Source: Trueperaceae bacterium (GTDB lineage Bacteria > Deinococcota > Deinococci > Deinococcales > Trueperaceae). From it: DNA of 54,323 bases. Below the pieces are notes generated by a model that ran no database searches, was not told the DNA's origin, and saw only the letters and a program-made list of their open reading frames with translations. Each line of letters starts with the position of its first letter. The stretch's first letter is position 1. Position numbers and translations under genes: made by a program. The stretch is taken from NCBI GenBank assembly GCA_007130855.1, contig SLRS01000014.1, positions 1-54,323 of the forward strand. Direction: 5' to 3'. Of this stretch, positions 17,874 to 26,444 are shown one piece after another.

Positions 17874-18452
17874 GTGAGTCACTTCTTCGCCTACCTCGCC
17901 CGGATGAAGTACATCCAGCGCTGGGGCCTGATGCGCAACACACGCGTCGAGAACATCCAGGAGCACAGCCTCCAGGTGGCCATGGTCGCGCACGTGCTCG
18001 CCGTGCTCTCGAACGAGCGCTTCGGCGGGCGCGTCGATCCCGACCGGACGGCCCTGCTCGCGGTGTTCCACGATGCCGAGGAGGTCATCACCGGCGACCT
18101 GCCGACGCCGATCAAGTACTTCAACCCGCGCGTGAAGGAGGCCGTCGACGGGCTCGAGTCGGTCGCCAAGGAGCGCCTGCTCGGCATGCTGCCCGCTGAT
18201 CTGCGCGAGGCCTACGAGCCGCTCCTGTTCGAGCGCAGTGAGGACGCCGCCTGCTGGCGCCTGGTCAAACTGGCCGACAAGTTGTGCGCCTACCTGAAGT
18301 GCCTCGAAGAGGCCAAGGCCGGCAACCGCGAGTTCGAGCGTGCCGAGGCGACGATCCGCGCCTCGCTCGAGGCGTCCGCCGATCCGCTCGTCGAGACCTT
18401 CCTCGACACCTTCGTACCGAGCTTCCGGCTCACGCTCGACGAGCTCAACTGA
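17874..18452 (+). CDS. YfbR-like 5'-deoxynucleotidase (HD domain)
   Basis: A 192-residue HD-domain phosphohydrolase closely resembling E. coli YfbR, which removes phosphate from deoxynucleoside 5'-monophosphates. The N-terminus SHFFAYLARMKYIQRW and MRNTRVENIQEHSLQVAMVAH match YfbR nearly residue for residue. The metal ligands are the His of EHSLQ, the HD of VFHDAEE and the Asp of KLADKL. The GTG start aligns with the YfbR N-terminus and is 6 nt from a TATCGT box. It follows rodA by 41 bp and precedes mgtE by 70 bp, with no obvious functional link. Confidence 0.9.
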   Translation: MSHFFAYLARMKYIQRWGLMRNTRVENIQEHSLQVAMVAHVLAVLSNERFGGRVDPDRTALLAVFHDAEEVITGDLPTPIKYFNPRVKEAVDGLESVAKERLLGMLPADLREAYEPLLFERSEDAACWRLVKLADKLCAYLKCLEEAKAGNREFERAEATIRASLEASADPLVETFLDTFVPSFRLTLDELN

Positions 18453-18522
18453 TGCCGCAACCCACCCGGAGCCCCAACTGCCGCAGCCGCGGCGGCGTCC
18501 GCGCAGGCGCCCCCGAGGCGGC

Positions 18523-19917
18523 ATGAAGATCACGAGCATCGACCTCGACGGGCTCACCGACACCCTGGCCGAGTACGTCGAGGCGCGCCGCTTCGACGCG
18601 GTCAAGGCGCTCCTGGCCGAGCACAACCCGCCCGACATCGCCACCGCGATCGATCGGCTGCCCGATCAGCAAGAGGCGATCGCCTTCCGCCTGCTGCCCA
18701 AGGAGAGCGCCTGGCAGGTCTTCGAGTACCTCTCGTTCGACGCCCAGGAGCACCTGCTGCATACCCTCTCCGACGCGGACGCGGCGGCGCTGCTCGAGGG
18801 GATGTCGCCCGACGACCGCACGGCGCTGTTCGAGGAGTTGCCCGGCAAGGTCACGCGCCGGTTACTCAACCTGCTCTCGCCCGCAGAGCGGCGTCAGGCG
18901 GTGCAGCTGCTGGGCTACCCGGAGGACTCGATCGGCCGCGTGATGACCCCGGACTACGTCCGCGTGAAGCCGAACTGGACGGTCGCCGAGTCGCTCGAGC
19001 ACATCCGCGTCTTCGGCAGCGACTCCGAGACGCTCAACGTGGTCTACGTGACCGATCCCAGCGGCGTGCTGATCGACGACCTCCGCATCCGTCAGTTCCT
19101 CACCGTCGCACCCGAGACGCGTGTCGCCGACCTCATGGACCAGGAGTACGTCGCACTCAACGTACTCGACGACGAGAGCTCGGCGGTCGACGTGTTCCGT
19201 AGGCACGATCGCACGGCGTTGCCGGTGGTCGATACCGGTGGCGTGTTGGTGGGGATCGTCACCGTCGACGATGTGCTCGACATCCAGGAGCGCGAGGCGA
19301 CCGAGGACATCCAGATGCTCGGTGCCGTGCAGGCGCTCGACGAGCCCTATCTGCAGGTGCCGATCTGGACGATGGTCCGCAAGCGTGCCGTGTGGCTCGT
19401 GATCCTCCTGTTCGGCGGCATGCTCACGGCGGAGGCGATGACGTACTACGAGGACGAGCTGGCGCAGGCCGTGGTCTTGGCGATCTTCCTGCCGCTGATC
19501 ATCGCCTCCGGCGGGAACTCGGGCTCGCAGGCCGCCACGCTGATCACCCGCGCCTTGGCCTTGGGGGAGGTGCGGCTGCGTGATTGGTGGTTGGTGATGC
19601 GCCGCGAACTCGTCTCGGGCCTGCTGTTGGGCTTCATCCTGGGCAGCCTCGGCTTCGTGCGTATCGCGTTGTGGGCGGTGGCCTTCGACGCCTACGGACC
19701 CCACTGGCTGCTGGTCGCCGTCACCGTCGGTGTGTCGCTTGCCGGCGTGGTGGTCTGGGGGTCGCTGTCGGGTTCACTGCTGCCATTGGTGCTCAAGCGG
19801 CTCGGCGCCGACCCGGCCACCTCCTCGGCCCCATTCATCGCCACCTTGGTGGACGTCACCGGCATCATCATCTTCTTCAGCATCGCGGTGGTGTTCCTGA
19901 GCGGCACGCTGCTGTAG
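18523..19917 (+). CDS. mgtE: Magnesium transporter MgtE
   Basis: A 464-residue MgtE-type Mg2+ channel. The superhelical MgtE_N domain (about 10-135) contains the DDRTALFEELPGK block. Two CBS domains follow (about 145-265), ending HDRTALPVVDTGGVLVGIVT. The C-terminal part has five membrane helices, with the family motif ASGGNSGSQAATL lining the pore. In characterised MgtE the cytoplasmic domains close the channel at high Mg2+. ATG 18523 has GAGG just upstream; the frame running back to 18340 overlaps the YfbR-like gene. The TAG stop is the first triplet of the tandem repeat below. Confidence 0.95.
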   Translation: MKITSIDLDGLTDTLAEYVEARRFDAVKALLAEHNPPDIATAIDRLPDQQEAIAFRLLPKESAWQVFEYLSFDAQEHLLHTLSDADAAALLEGMSPDDRTALFEELPGKVTRRLLNLLSPAERRQAVQLLGYPEDSIGRVMTPDYVRVKPNWTVAESLEHIRVFGSDSETLNVVYVTDPSGVLIDDLRIRQFLTVAPETRVADLMDQEYVALNVLDDESSAVDVFRRHDRTALPVVDTGGVLVGIVTVDDVLDIQEREATEDIQMLGAVQALDEPYLQVPIWTMVRKRAVWLVILLFGGMLTAEAMTYYEDELAQAVVLAIFLPLIIASGGNSGSQAATLITRALALGEVRLRDWWLVMRRELVSGLLLGFILGSLGFVRIALWAVAFDAYGPHWLLVAVTVGVSLAGVVVWGSLSGSLLPLVLKRLGADPATSSAPFIATLVDVTGIIIFFSIAVVFLSGTLL

Positions 19918-19964
19918 GCCGTGGTAGGCCGTTGTGAGCCGTTGTGAGCCGTTGTGAGCCGTCG
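19915..19964 (+). repeat. Five 10-bp tandem repeats closing mgtE
   Basis: Five head-to-tail decamers: TAGGCCGTGG, TAGGCCGTTG, TGAGCCGTTG twice, TGAGCCGTCG. The first triplet is the mgtE stop codon. Because the period is 10, successive TAG/TGA triplets fall in all three frames. The array is probably the product of replication slippage. Confidence 0.9.
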
Positions 19965-20010
19965 CCTCCCGCGGCAACGGTGCGCGCCTCCGCGGCCTCG
20001 CCCAGGGACG

Positions 20011-20055
20011 TTGCTCCAATGCGGAACGGGCCGTCGCCGGCCTATGGTGGAGCAA
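20011..20055. other. Inverted repeat upstream of the CoA-transferase gene
   Basis: TTGCTCCA at 20011-20018 and its exact complement at 20048-20055, 29 nt apart, 54 nt before the next ATG. A TATGGT box (20043-20048) overlaps the right arm. It may be an operator pair or the stem of a leader structure; chance is possible. Confidence 0.35.
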
Positions 20056-20108
20056 AGGCCCTTCGCCGCCGGCAGGGCCGCGCTCGCGCCGTCCTCGGAG
20101 GATCGCCC

Positions 20109-21338
20109 ATGAACTCGTTTGCCACGCCACCACCAGTACCTGCGGACAGCGGAGCGGCTCGAGGGCCGCTCCACGGTGTGCGGGTCATCGATCTCAGCCG
20201 CGTGCTCGCGGGCCCCTTCGCGACCATGATGATGGCCGATCTGGGCGCCGACGTGATCAAGGTCGAGTCGCCCGTGGGCGACGACACGCGCCGCTGGGGT
20301 CCCCCCTGGGTCGCGGGTGAGAGCGCGTACTTCACGTGCACCAACCGCAACAAGCGCGCCATCGTGCTCGACTTCAAGCGCGAGCGCGCCCGCGAGGTCG
20401 TCCGCCGCCTGATCGCCGACGCCGACGTGGTGATCGAGAACTTCCGCGTGGGCACGATGGAGAAGTGGGGGCTGGGCTACGAGGACGTGCTGCGCAGCCT
20501 GAACCCTGGACTCGTGTACTGCAGCATCACCGGCTACGGCCGCACCGGCCCGGCCGCGCCACTGCCCGGGTACGACCCGATCATCGAGGCCGTGGCGGGC
20601 TTCATGAGCATCAATGGCGAGGAGAACGGGCGCCCGTTGAAGGTCGGCGTGGCCGTCATCGACATCCTCACCGGCTGTCAGGCCGCCTTCGCGATCGTCT
20701 CGGCGCTCGTCCATCGCGAACGTAGCGGTGAAGGGCAGCGGGTCGACCTGTCGCTGTTCGAGACGAGCCTCTCCGCGCTGGCCAACCAGGCGTCGGCCTA
20801 CCTGATGGGGGGCGTGATCCACCCGCGGCTCGGCAACGCTCACCCCCACATCGTCCCGACCGACACGTACGAAACCCGTACGGGCCCGGTGATGGTCTGC
20901 GTGGGCAACGATCACCAGTTCAAGCGCCTCTGCCACCTCTTGGGCGCAACCGAGCTGCCGACCGATGCGCGCTTCGTGAGCAACCCCGAACGTGTGGCGC
21001 ACCGGCACGAGCTCGGGGCGATCCTGCGCGAGTTGTTCGCGCCGCTCGACGGGCGCGCGTTCGCCGCCAGCGCCGACGCGGCGGGGGTGCCGGTGGCCCC
21101 GGTCCTCGAGCTCGACGAGGTGTTCGAGCACCCGCAGGTCGCCGCCCGCGACATGGTGATCGAGTTCGACCACCCGACCGTCGGCCGCATGCGCCAAGTC
21201 GGCTTCCCATACAAGCTCGAGCGCACCCCCGCACAGCTGCGTTATCCGCCACCGCTCTTCGGTCAGCACACCGACGAGGTCCTGGCCGAGATCGGCGTCG
21301 CCCCCGACGAGCTGGAACCGGCGGCGCCCACTCCCTGA
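20109..21338 (+). CDS. Class III (CaiB/BaiF) CoA-transferase
   Basis: A 409-residue family III CoA-transferase, moving CoA between carboxylic acids through an aspartyl-CoA intermediate. GVRVIDLSRVLAGPFATMMM and ADLGADVIKVESP are the family N-terminal blocks. The probable nucleophile is D185 in KVGVAVIDILTG. NFRVGTMEKWGLGYEDV, SITGYGRTGP and PGYDPIIEA are also typical. ATG 20109 follows GGAGGA; the 55 residues encoded upstream in frame cover the tandem repeat region and are not accepted. No dedicated ligase or hydratase lies next to it, so the acid substrate is unknown. Confidence 0.9.
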   Translation: MNSFATPPPVPADSGAARGPLHGVRVIDLSRVLAGPFATMMMADLGADVIKVESPVGDDTRRWGPPWVAGESAYFTCTNRNKRAIVLDFKRERAREVVRRLIADADVVIENFRVGTMEKWGLGYEDVLRSLNPGLVYCSITGYGRTGPAAPLPGYDPIIEAVAGFMSINGEENGRPLKVGVAVIDILTGCQAAFAIVSALVHRERSGEGQRVDLSLFETSLSALANQASAYLMGGVIHPRLGNAHPHIVPTDTYETRTGPVMVCVGNDHQFKRLCHLLGATELPTDARFVSNPERVAHRHELGAILRELFAPLDGRAFAASADAAGVPVAPVLELDEVFEHPQVAARDMVIEFDHPTVGRMRQVGFPYKLERTPAQLRYPPPLFGQHTDEVLAEIGVAPDELEPAAPTP

Positions 21339-21366
21339 GCGCCGCGACGCCGCCTGCCGGCGCCGA

Positions 21367-21927
21367 CTACCGTGCCGGCGTGCCCGGCGCCTCGGCGCGT
21401 TCGAGCTCCGACGCGAAGCTCGCCGCGAACGCATCGACGGCGGCCCAGTCGGTGTAGTCGTGGTTGGTGCTGGTGTCGGTCGCCAAGCCGCCGTGGGCGG
21501 CGATGCGCCGCAGCATCAGCCGCGTGAGCACGCCGTAGCGGCGGAAGGCCAGGGCCCCGCCGAAGCTGACCGCGCGTGCCGGTTCGAAGCCGGTCTCCTC
21601 GCGCAGCGTGTGCAGGTAGCCGGCGACGGTCTCGGCGCCGGAAGCGCCGGGGCTCGCCTCGCTCAGGCTGACCGACACGAACGCGTGCGGCATGGCGGCG
21701 AGCGCCGGGAGATGATCACGGAGGTAGCGCCGCACGGCCTGGTGATAGTGGCCGACGTGGATCGACGATGCCACGACCAGCGCGTCGTAGCCGTCCGGGG
21801 CGGGTGCCTTGGCGGCGGCCGCGACCTCCGGCGTGTGTCCCGCCGCGGCCATGACCTCGGCCATGCGCTCCGCCAGCCGAGCGGTGTGCCCTTCGCTGCT
21901 CCCGTAGATGATCGCGACCCGCGCCAT
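21367..21927 (-). CDS. HemG-like flavodoxin-domain protein
   Basis: A 186-residue flavodoxin-fold protein. The FMN phosphate loop is YGSSEGHTARLAE at about 7-19. The middle and end follow HemG, the menaquinone-dependent protoporphyrinogen IX dehydrogenase: SSIHVGHYHQAVRRYLRDH, MPHAFVSVSLSE, ARAVSFGGALAFRRYG and HDYTDWAAVDAFA. ATG 21927 sits behind a strong GGAGGAG. No haem genes are adjacent. HemG activity is plausible but other small flavodoxin reductases share this outline. Confidence 0.75.
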   Translation of the reverse strand: MARVAIIYGSSEGHTARLAERMAEVMAAAGHTPEVAAAAKAPAPDGYDALVVASSIHVGHYHQAVRRYLRDHLPALAAMPHAFVSVSLSEASPGASGAETVAGYLHTLREETGFEPARAVSFGGALAFRRYGVLTRLMLRRIAAHGGLATDTSTNHDYTDWAAVDAFAASFASELERAEAPGTPAR

Positions 21928-21997
21928 GGCTCTCCTCCGCAGGCTCACGATGCGCCGGGCGAGGCCGCGGGCGCCAGGTGCGAGCGTCCCTGCGGGT

Positions 21998-22513
21998 TCA
22001 CACGCCGAAGTGTTCGCGCGCGCGCACCACTTGCGCCACGTGGTGGTCACCGTGCCAGGCGTAGGTCAACGGGAGCCGCCACAACGGGTACGTGCTCGGC
22101 CGCTCCAGCACGTGCCAGGGCCGTTCGAGCTCGGCCGGGCCGAGGCTGCGCAGCAGTTCGACCCAGCGGCGGTGCAGTCCCTCGAGGAGCTGGAGCGACG
22201 GTTCGACCGGGAGCGCGGCGTCGGCGCACCGCGCCCAGGCCACCTCGTCGTATGGGCTCACCGTCGGGCCGTCCTCGGTCAGCGCGAGCTTGGTACGGAT
22301 GAAGGCGTGCATGTGCGAGTCCGCCAGGTGATGGGTGAGCTGGCGGATGCTCCAGGCGCCGGCGCGGATCGGATGATCGACGTCGGCGCAACCGTCGATG
22401 GCGCTGCGCGCCGCTGCCGGTAACGCCTCGATGCGGTCGATCGCAACCAACACCGCCCCGAGATCGAGCGAGGACGGCAGCGTCAGGCGGCCGATCGGAT
22501 ACGTCTCGGGCAT
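21998..22513 (-). CDS. YfiT-like DinB-superfamily protein (putative bacillithiol transferase)
   Basis: A 171-residue four-helix DinB-fold protein of the YfiT branch, metal-dependent enzymes linked to bacillithiol. TYPIGRLTLP at the N-terminus, HHLADSHMHAFIRTKLALTE, SPYDEVAWA and the C-terminal YAWHGDHHVAQV carry the family's metal-binding histidines. Deinococcota make bacillithiol, which fits the context. ATG 22513 follows GGAGG by 8 nt and gives the standard YfiT start; a further ATG seven codons upstream is possible. It diverges from the alcohol dehydrogenase gene. Confidence 0.82.
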   Translation of the reverse strand: MPETYPIGRLTLPSSLDLGAVLVAIDRIEALPAAARSAIDGCADVDHPIRAGAWSIRQLTHHLADSHMHAFIRTKLALTEDGPTVSPYDEVAWARCADAALPVEPSLQLLEGLHRRWVELLRSLGPAELERPWHVLERPSTYPLWRLPLTYAWHGDHHVAQVVRAREHFGV

Positions 22514-22646
22514 GCGCGGCACCTCCGGCTCCATGCTACGCACTGGCGCCGGCAGGCTGCGCCGCGCGGGGCTGGCGGCGTGCCCGAGAGGCACCAGCCC
22601 GGTCGTCGGCTGCGACCACCTGGCGCGCCACCCCAACCGCAGGGCG

Positions 22647-22652
22647 TAGGCT
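22647..22652 (+). promoter_or_regulatory. Leaderless -10 box of the alcohol dehydrogenase gene
   Basis: TAGGCT 7 nt before ATG 22660, with no Shine-Dalgarno site. Confidence 0.55.
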
Positions 22653-22659
22653 GAGCGGC

Positions 22660-23694
22660 ATGCGAGCCGCCGTCGCCGCTGCGCCCCTTGCCCGCCTGCG
22701 CCTGCAGGAGGTGGCCGAGCCGACGCTGCCGCCACACGGCGCCCTGATCAGGGTGCGTGCCACCGGCGTGTGCCGCAGCGACTGGCATGCCTGGGTGGGG
22801 CACGACCCCAGCGTCCGCTTCCCGCACGTGCCGGGACACGAGTTCGCCGGCGAGGTGGCGGCCGTGGGCGCCGAGGTGCGCGACGTGGCGACTGGCGAGC
22901 GGGTCACGGCCCCGTTCTGCTGCGGTTGCGGGCGCTGCAGCACCTGCTCCGGCGGTCACCAGCAGCTGTGCGAGCGCGAGTACCAGCCCGGCTTCGACGG
23001 CTGGGGCAGCTTCGCCGAGCTGGTGATGGTGCCCTGGGCCGACGTGAACCTGGCCCGCCTGCCCGCCGAGCTGAGCTTCGCCGAGGCGGCGAGCCTGGGT
23101 TGCCGCTTCATGACCGCCTGGCGCGGGCTCGTCGACCAGGCCGAGCTGCGGGCGGGCGAGAGCGTGCTGGTGGTGGGTTGCGGCGGCGTAGGGCTCTCGA
23201 GCGTGATGATCGCCAGTGCGCTCGGCGCGCGGGTGATCGCGGTCGACATCGACGAGGCCAAGTTGGCGCTGGCGCGCCGCTTCGGGGCCGCGGCGCTCGT
23301 CGACGCACGTGAGCGCGATCCGGTCGCGGCCGTGCGCGACCTCACCGACGGTGGCGCCGACGTCGCCGTCGACGCCTTCGGCAGCGCCGCCACCTGCGTG
23401 CAGTGCATCGAGGCGTTGCGCCGTCGCGGCCGTCACCTGCAGCTCGGGCTGCTGCTCGGCGCCGAGGCCGACCCGCCGTTTCCCATGCAGGACGTGATCC
23501 GTCGCGAGCTGCGCGTCCTCGGCAGCCACGGCATGCCAGCCCACCGCTACCCCGAGCTGTTCCGCTTCGTGCGCGCGGCCGGGCTGCCGCTCGCGGCCTT
23601 GGTGGGCCAGCGCCTGGCGTTGGCGGGGGCAGCCGATGCGCTCGCCGGGATGGCTACGTTCACCCCGCTCGGTGTGACCGTGTTGGAGCTCTGA
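22660..23694 (+). CDS. Zinc-dependent alcohol dehydrogenase (MDR family)
   Basis: A 344-residue medium-chain dehydrogenase. The catalytic zinc ligands are Cys in TGVCRSDWHAW and the HE of VPGHEFAG. The structural zinc Cys cluster is CCGCGRCSTCSGGHQQLC. The NAD-binding fold has VVGCGGVGLSSV and the acidic VDID after the second strand, favouring NAD(H). FGSAATC and LGSHGMPAHRYPEL resemble bacterial ADHs acting on short or branched alcohols; the substrate cannot be set. Its TAGGCT box gives a separate promoter. Confidence 0.9.
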   Translation: MRAAVAAAPLARLRLQEVAEPTLPPHGALIRVRATGVCRSDWHAWVGHDPSVRFPHVPGHEFAGEVAAVGAEVRDVATGERVTAPFCCGCGRCSTCSGGHQQLCEREYQPGFDGWGSFAELVMVPWADVNLARLPAELSFAEAASLGCRFMTAWRGLVDQAELRAGESVLVVGCGGVGLSSVMIASALGARVIAVDIDEAKLALARRFGAAALVDARERDPVAAVRDLTDGGADVAVDAFGSAATCVQCIEALRRRGRHLQLGLLLGAEADPPFPMQDVIRRELRVLGSHGMPAHRYPELFRFVRAAGLPLAALVGQRLALAGAADALAGMATFTPLGVTVLEL

Positions 23695-23739
23695 CCGGCA
23701 CGCCTCGGTGAGCACGACGCCCCTCGGGCCCACAGCCGG

Positions 23740-23745
23740 TACCAT
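23740..23745 (+). promoter_or_regulatory. Possible -10 box of the SPFH gene
   Basis: TACCAT 20 nt before ATG 23766, followed by GGAGGAGG at 23749-23756. The arrangement matches the smpB promoter: short leader with a ribosome binding site. Confidence 0.4.
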
Positions 23746-23765
23746 GCCGGAGGAGGTCCTACCCA

Positions 23766-24728
23766 ATGTCGCTACTGCTCGTCATCGGTTTCGCTCTCGC
23801 CGTGCTCGGTCTCGCGCTCGTGGTCCAAGGTATCCAGCTCCAGCGCGCGCCGCTGCGCGCCGCCGGCATCGGCGGCATCGTCGCCGGCGCCGCCACCGCC
23901 TTCCTCTCCGCTGCCTTCGTCGTGGTTCCCGCCGGCTTCGTCGGCGTCATGTTCAACGTGTTCGGCGGCGTCCAGGACGGCGAACTCGGCGAGGGCTTCC
24001 ACATCGTGCTGCCGGTGATCCAGCAGGTCACGCTCTACGACGTGCGCCAGCAGGAGATCACGCTCGCCACCACCACCGGCGATCAGATCAACGCTCGCTC
24101 GCTCGAGGGCCTCGACATCGGCGTGGACGTCACCGTGCTCTACCAGGTGGTCCGCGCCGAGGCGGCGAAGCTCCACCAGGACATCGGTCCGTCGTACGTC
24201 AACATCCGCCTGCGGCCGCAGATCCGCACCGCCGTCCGCGACGGCATCGCCGAGTTCAACGCGGCGAGCCTCATCGGCAGCCAGCGCGCCGAGTTGCAGC
24301 GCGGCATCGAGGGAGAACTCTCCGGCAGCCTCGAGAGCGACAACATCCTGATCCTCGGCGTCTTGCTGCGCGACGTTCGCATTCCGACGCTGATCACCGA
24401 CGCCATCGAGGAGAAGCAGGCCGCCGAGCAGCAGGTCGAGGTCGAGGAGAACCGGCGCCGCCAGTCCGAGATCGCCGCGCAGCGGCGCGTGATCGAGGCG
24501 ACCGGCGAACGCGATGCGGCCATCGCCAGGGCCGAGGGCGAGGCCGAGGCGCTGCGGCTGCGCGCCGAAGCGCTGCGCGACAATCCCGACCTGATCCAGC
24601 TCGAGTTCGCCCAGCGGCTCGCGCCCACCGTCCAGACGATCATGCTGCCTTCGGACAACAACTTCCTGATGGATCTGCGCCAACTGGCCCAGCCGCCGCT
24701 CCCGCGCACGGACGCTGCAGCCCCCTAG
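23766..24728 (+). CDS. Prohibitin-like SPFH-domain membrane protein
   Basis: A 320-residue protein with two N-terminal hydrophobic segments (about 3-22 and 32-56), a prohibitin-type SPFH domain (about 50-225) and a charged coiled-coil region (about 225-285, rich in E, R, A and Q). VVPAGFVGVMFNVFGGVQ and EGFHIVLPVIQQVTLYDVR are the classical prohibitin entry blocks; RDVRIPTLITDAIEEKQAAEQ marks the end of the SPFH fold. Such proteins form ring-like membrane assemblies that scaffold proteases or microdomains. It ends 20 bp from the convergent ligase gene. No FtsH gene is in view. Confidence 0.88.
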   Translation: MSLLLVIGFALAVLGLALVVQGIQLQRAPLRAAGIGGIVAGAATAFLSAAFVVVPAGFVGVMFNVFGGVQDGELGEGFHIVLPVIQQVTLYDVRQQEITLATTTGDQINARSLEGLDIGVDVTVLYQVVRAEAAKLHQDIGPSYVNIRLRPQIRTAVRDGIAEFNAASLIGSQRAELQRGIEGELSGSLESDNILILGVLLRDVRIPTLITDAIEEKQAAEQQVEVEENRRRQSEIAAQRRVIEATGERDAAIARAEGEAEALRLRAEALRDNPDLIQLEFAQRLAPTVQTIMLPSDNNFLMDLRQLAQPPLPRTDAAAP

Positions 24729-24748
24729 GCCACGCCTCCAGCCCAGGC

Positions 24749-26386
24749 TCAACTCCCCTGCATCAGGCCCCGGATGCGACCGCTCGCCTCCACTTTGACG
24801 TTGCGAGCGGCGGGTTCGCGCGGCAGCCCCGGCATCGTGAAGATGCGGCCCATCAGCGCCACCACGAAGCCGGCGCCCGCCGCCAGGCGGACCTCGTTCA
24901 CGGTGGGCGTGAAGTCGGTCGCCAGCCCGCCTCCCTTGGGGTCGTCGGTGAACGACAGGTGCGTCTTCGCGACGCACACCGGCAGCGTGCCGAAGCCTGC
25001 GCCGGTGAGGCGCTCCAGGTCGGCCTGCGCGCCGTCGGTGAGGGCCACGTCACGGGCGCCGTAGACCCGACGGGCGAGCGAGCGGAGCTTGTCGACGAGC
25101 CCGTCGTCCGGCTGGTAGAGGGCTTGCGGTCGTGGCGGGTCGTCGCCGTTGAGGCGCAGCTGTTCGCGTACGGCCGCCGCGAGCGCGACGCCGCCGGAGC
25201 CCCCCTCCGCGAAGGCGGTGCAGCGCGCGGCGGCCGCGTCCAGATCGCGCGCGTGCGACTCGATGACGGCGAGGTCGCCCTCGGCGTCGTTGGCGAACAC
25301 GTTCAAGGCCAGCACCACCGGCAGGCCGAAGGCGCGCACGTTGGCGACTTGCCGGTCGAGGTGGGCGAGGCCGCGCTCGAGGTCGCCGCCGCCGTGATGC
25401 ACCAGCGCGCGAACGGTCGTCACCAGCACGACGCAGCGCGGCCACACGCCCGCCTGCGGAGCCTTGAGGTGCAAGAACTTCTCGCCGCCGAGGTCGAAAC
25501 CGAAGCCGGCCTCGGTCACGACGACTTCGGCGTGTCGCAGCGCCAGGCGCGTGGCCAGCACGCTGGAGCAGCCGTGGGCGATGTTCGCGAAGGGGCCGCA
25601 GTGCACGAGCGCCGGGGTGCCGTCGGCGGTCTGCACCAGGTTGGGCCGCAACGCTTCGCGCAGCAGCGCCACCATGGCCTCGGTGGCCCCCATGTCGGCG
25701 GCGGTCACGGGCGATCCGTCCTCGCGCCAGCCGACCACGGTGCGTGCCAGGCGCTCGCGGAGGTCGTCGAGTGACCCCGCCAAGGCGAGCGTCGCCATCA
25801 CCTCGCTGGCGGCGGTGATGTCGAAGCGGCTGCTGCGCTGTGCGCGGCCGCCGGCGTCGAGCACCACGCTACGCAGCGCCCGGTCGTTCATGTCGAGCAC
25901 ACGTGGCCAGGTGACCTGTGCCGGGTCGATCCCGCTGGCAGTCTTGCCGTCACGGGCGCCGAAGTGGAGTTCGCTGTCGATCATCGCCGCGAGCAGGTTG
26001 TGGGCCGTACCGATCGCGTGCAGATCGCCCGTGAAGTGCAGGTTCACGTCGTCGGCCGGCACCACCTGCGCGCGGCCGCCGCCCGTGCCGCCGCCCTTCA
26101 TCCCGAACACGGGCCCCAGCGACGGCTCGCGCAGGGCCAGGCAGGCACGGGCTCCGACGCGCCGAAGGCCGTCGGCGAGACCGATGCTGATGGTGGTCTT
26201 GCCCTCACCGAAGCGGGTGGGCCCGATGGCGCTGACCAGCACCAGGGCACCTTCCCGGCCAGCGCCGTCGGGGGGGCTGGCGTGCGGATCGAGCTTGGCC
26301 TTGCTGGAGCCGAGCGTGGTCACCGCTCGCGGATCGAGGCCCAACTCGCCCGCGACGTCCTCGATAGAGCGTATTCGTGTGGTCAT
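24749..26386 (-). CDS. fhs: Formate-tetrahydrofolate ligase
   Basis: A 545-residue FTHFS, making 10-formyl-tetrahydrofolate from formate, THF and ATP. The family P-loop region reads FGEGKTTISIGLADGL. Other blocks are GMKGGGTGGGRAQVVP, NLHFTGDLHAIGTAHNLLAA, RVLDMNDRALR, FDITAASEVMA, FANIAHGCSS and ATDFTPTVNEVRLAAGAGF. Length is within the family's 550-560 norm. ATG 26386 has a TAGGCT box 6 nt upstream. It lies after selD in the same direction, but its own promoter separates it from the selD operon. Confidence 0.95.
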   Translation of the reverse strand: MTTRIRSIEDVAGELGLDPRAVTTLGSSKAKLDPHASPPDGAGREGALVLVSAIGPTRFGEGKTTISIGLADGLRRVGARACLALREPSLGPVFGMKGGGTGGGRAQVVPADDVNLHFTGDLHAIGTAHNLLAAMIDSELHFGARDGKTASGIDPAQVTWPRVLDMNDRALRSVVLDAGGRAQRSSRFDITAASEVMATLALAGSLDDLRERLARTVVGWREDGSPVTAADMGATEAMVALLREALRPNLVQTADGTPALVHCGPFANIAHGCSSVLATRLALRHAEVVVTEAGFGFDLGGEKFLHLKAPQAGVWPRCVVLVTTVRALVHHGGGDLERGLAHLDRQVANVRAFGLPVVLALNVFANDAEGDLAVIESHARDLDAAAARCTAFAEGGSGGVALAAAVREQLRLNGDDPPRPQALYQPDDGLVDKLRSLARRVYGARDVALTDGAQADLERLTGAGFGTLPVCVAKTHLSFTDDPKGGGLATDFTPTVNEVRLAAGAGFVVALMGRIFTMPGLPREPAARNVKVEASGRIRGLMQGS

Positions 26387-26392
26387 GCAAGC

Positions 26393-26398
26393 AGCCTA
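26393..26398 (-). promoter_or_regulatory. Leaderless -10 box of fhs
   Basis: TAGGCT on the minus strand, 6 nt before ATG 26386, with no Shine-Dalgarno site. Confidence 0.6.
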
Positions 26399-26444
26399 GC
26401 GCCTGGTCGTGGAGCGCCCCAGAGACGCCTGACCCGACGCCGGC

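Noticed and set aside
19915-19964. Short tandem array considered as a CRISPR.
   Set aside because: Units are 10 bp with no spacers and no cas genes nearby.
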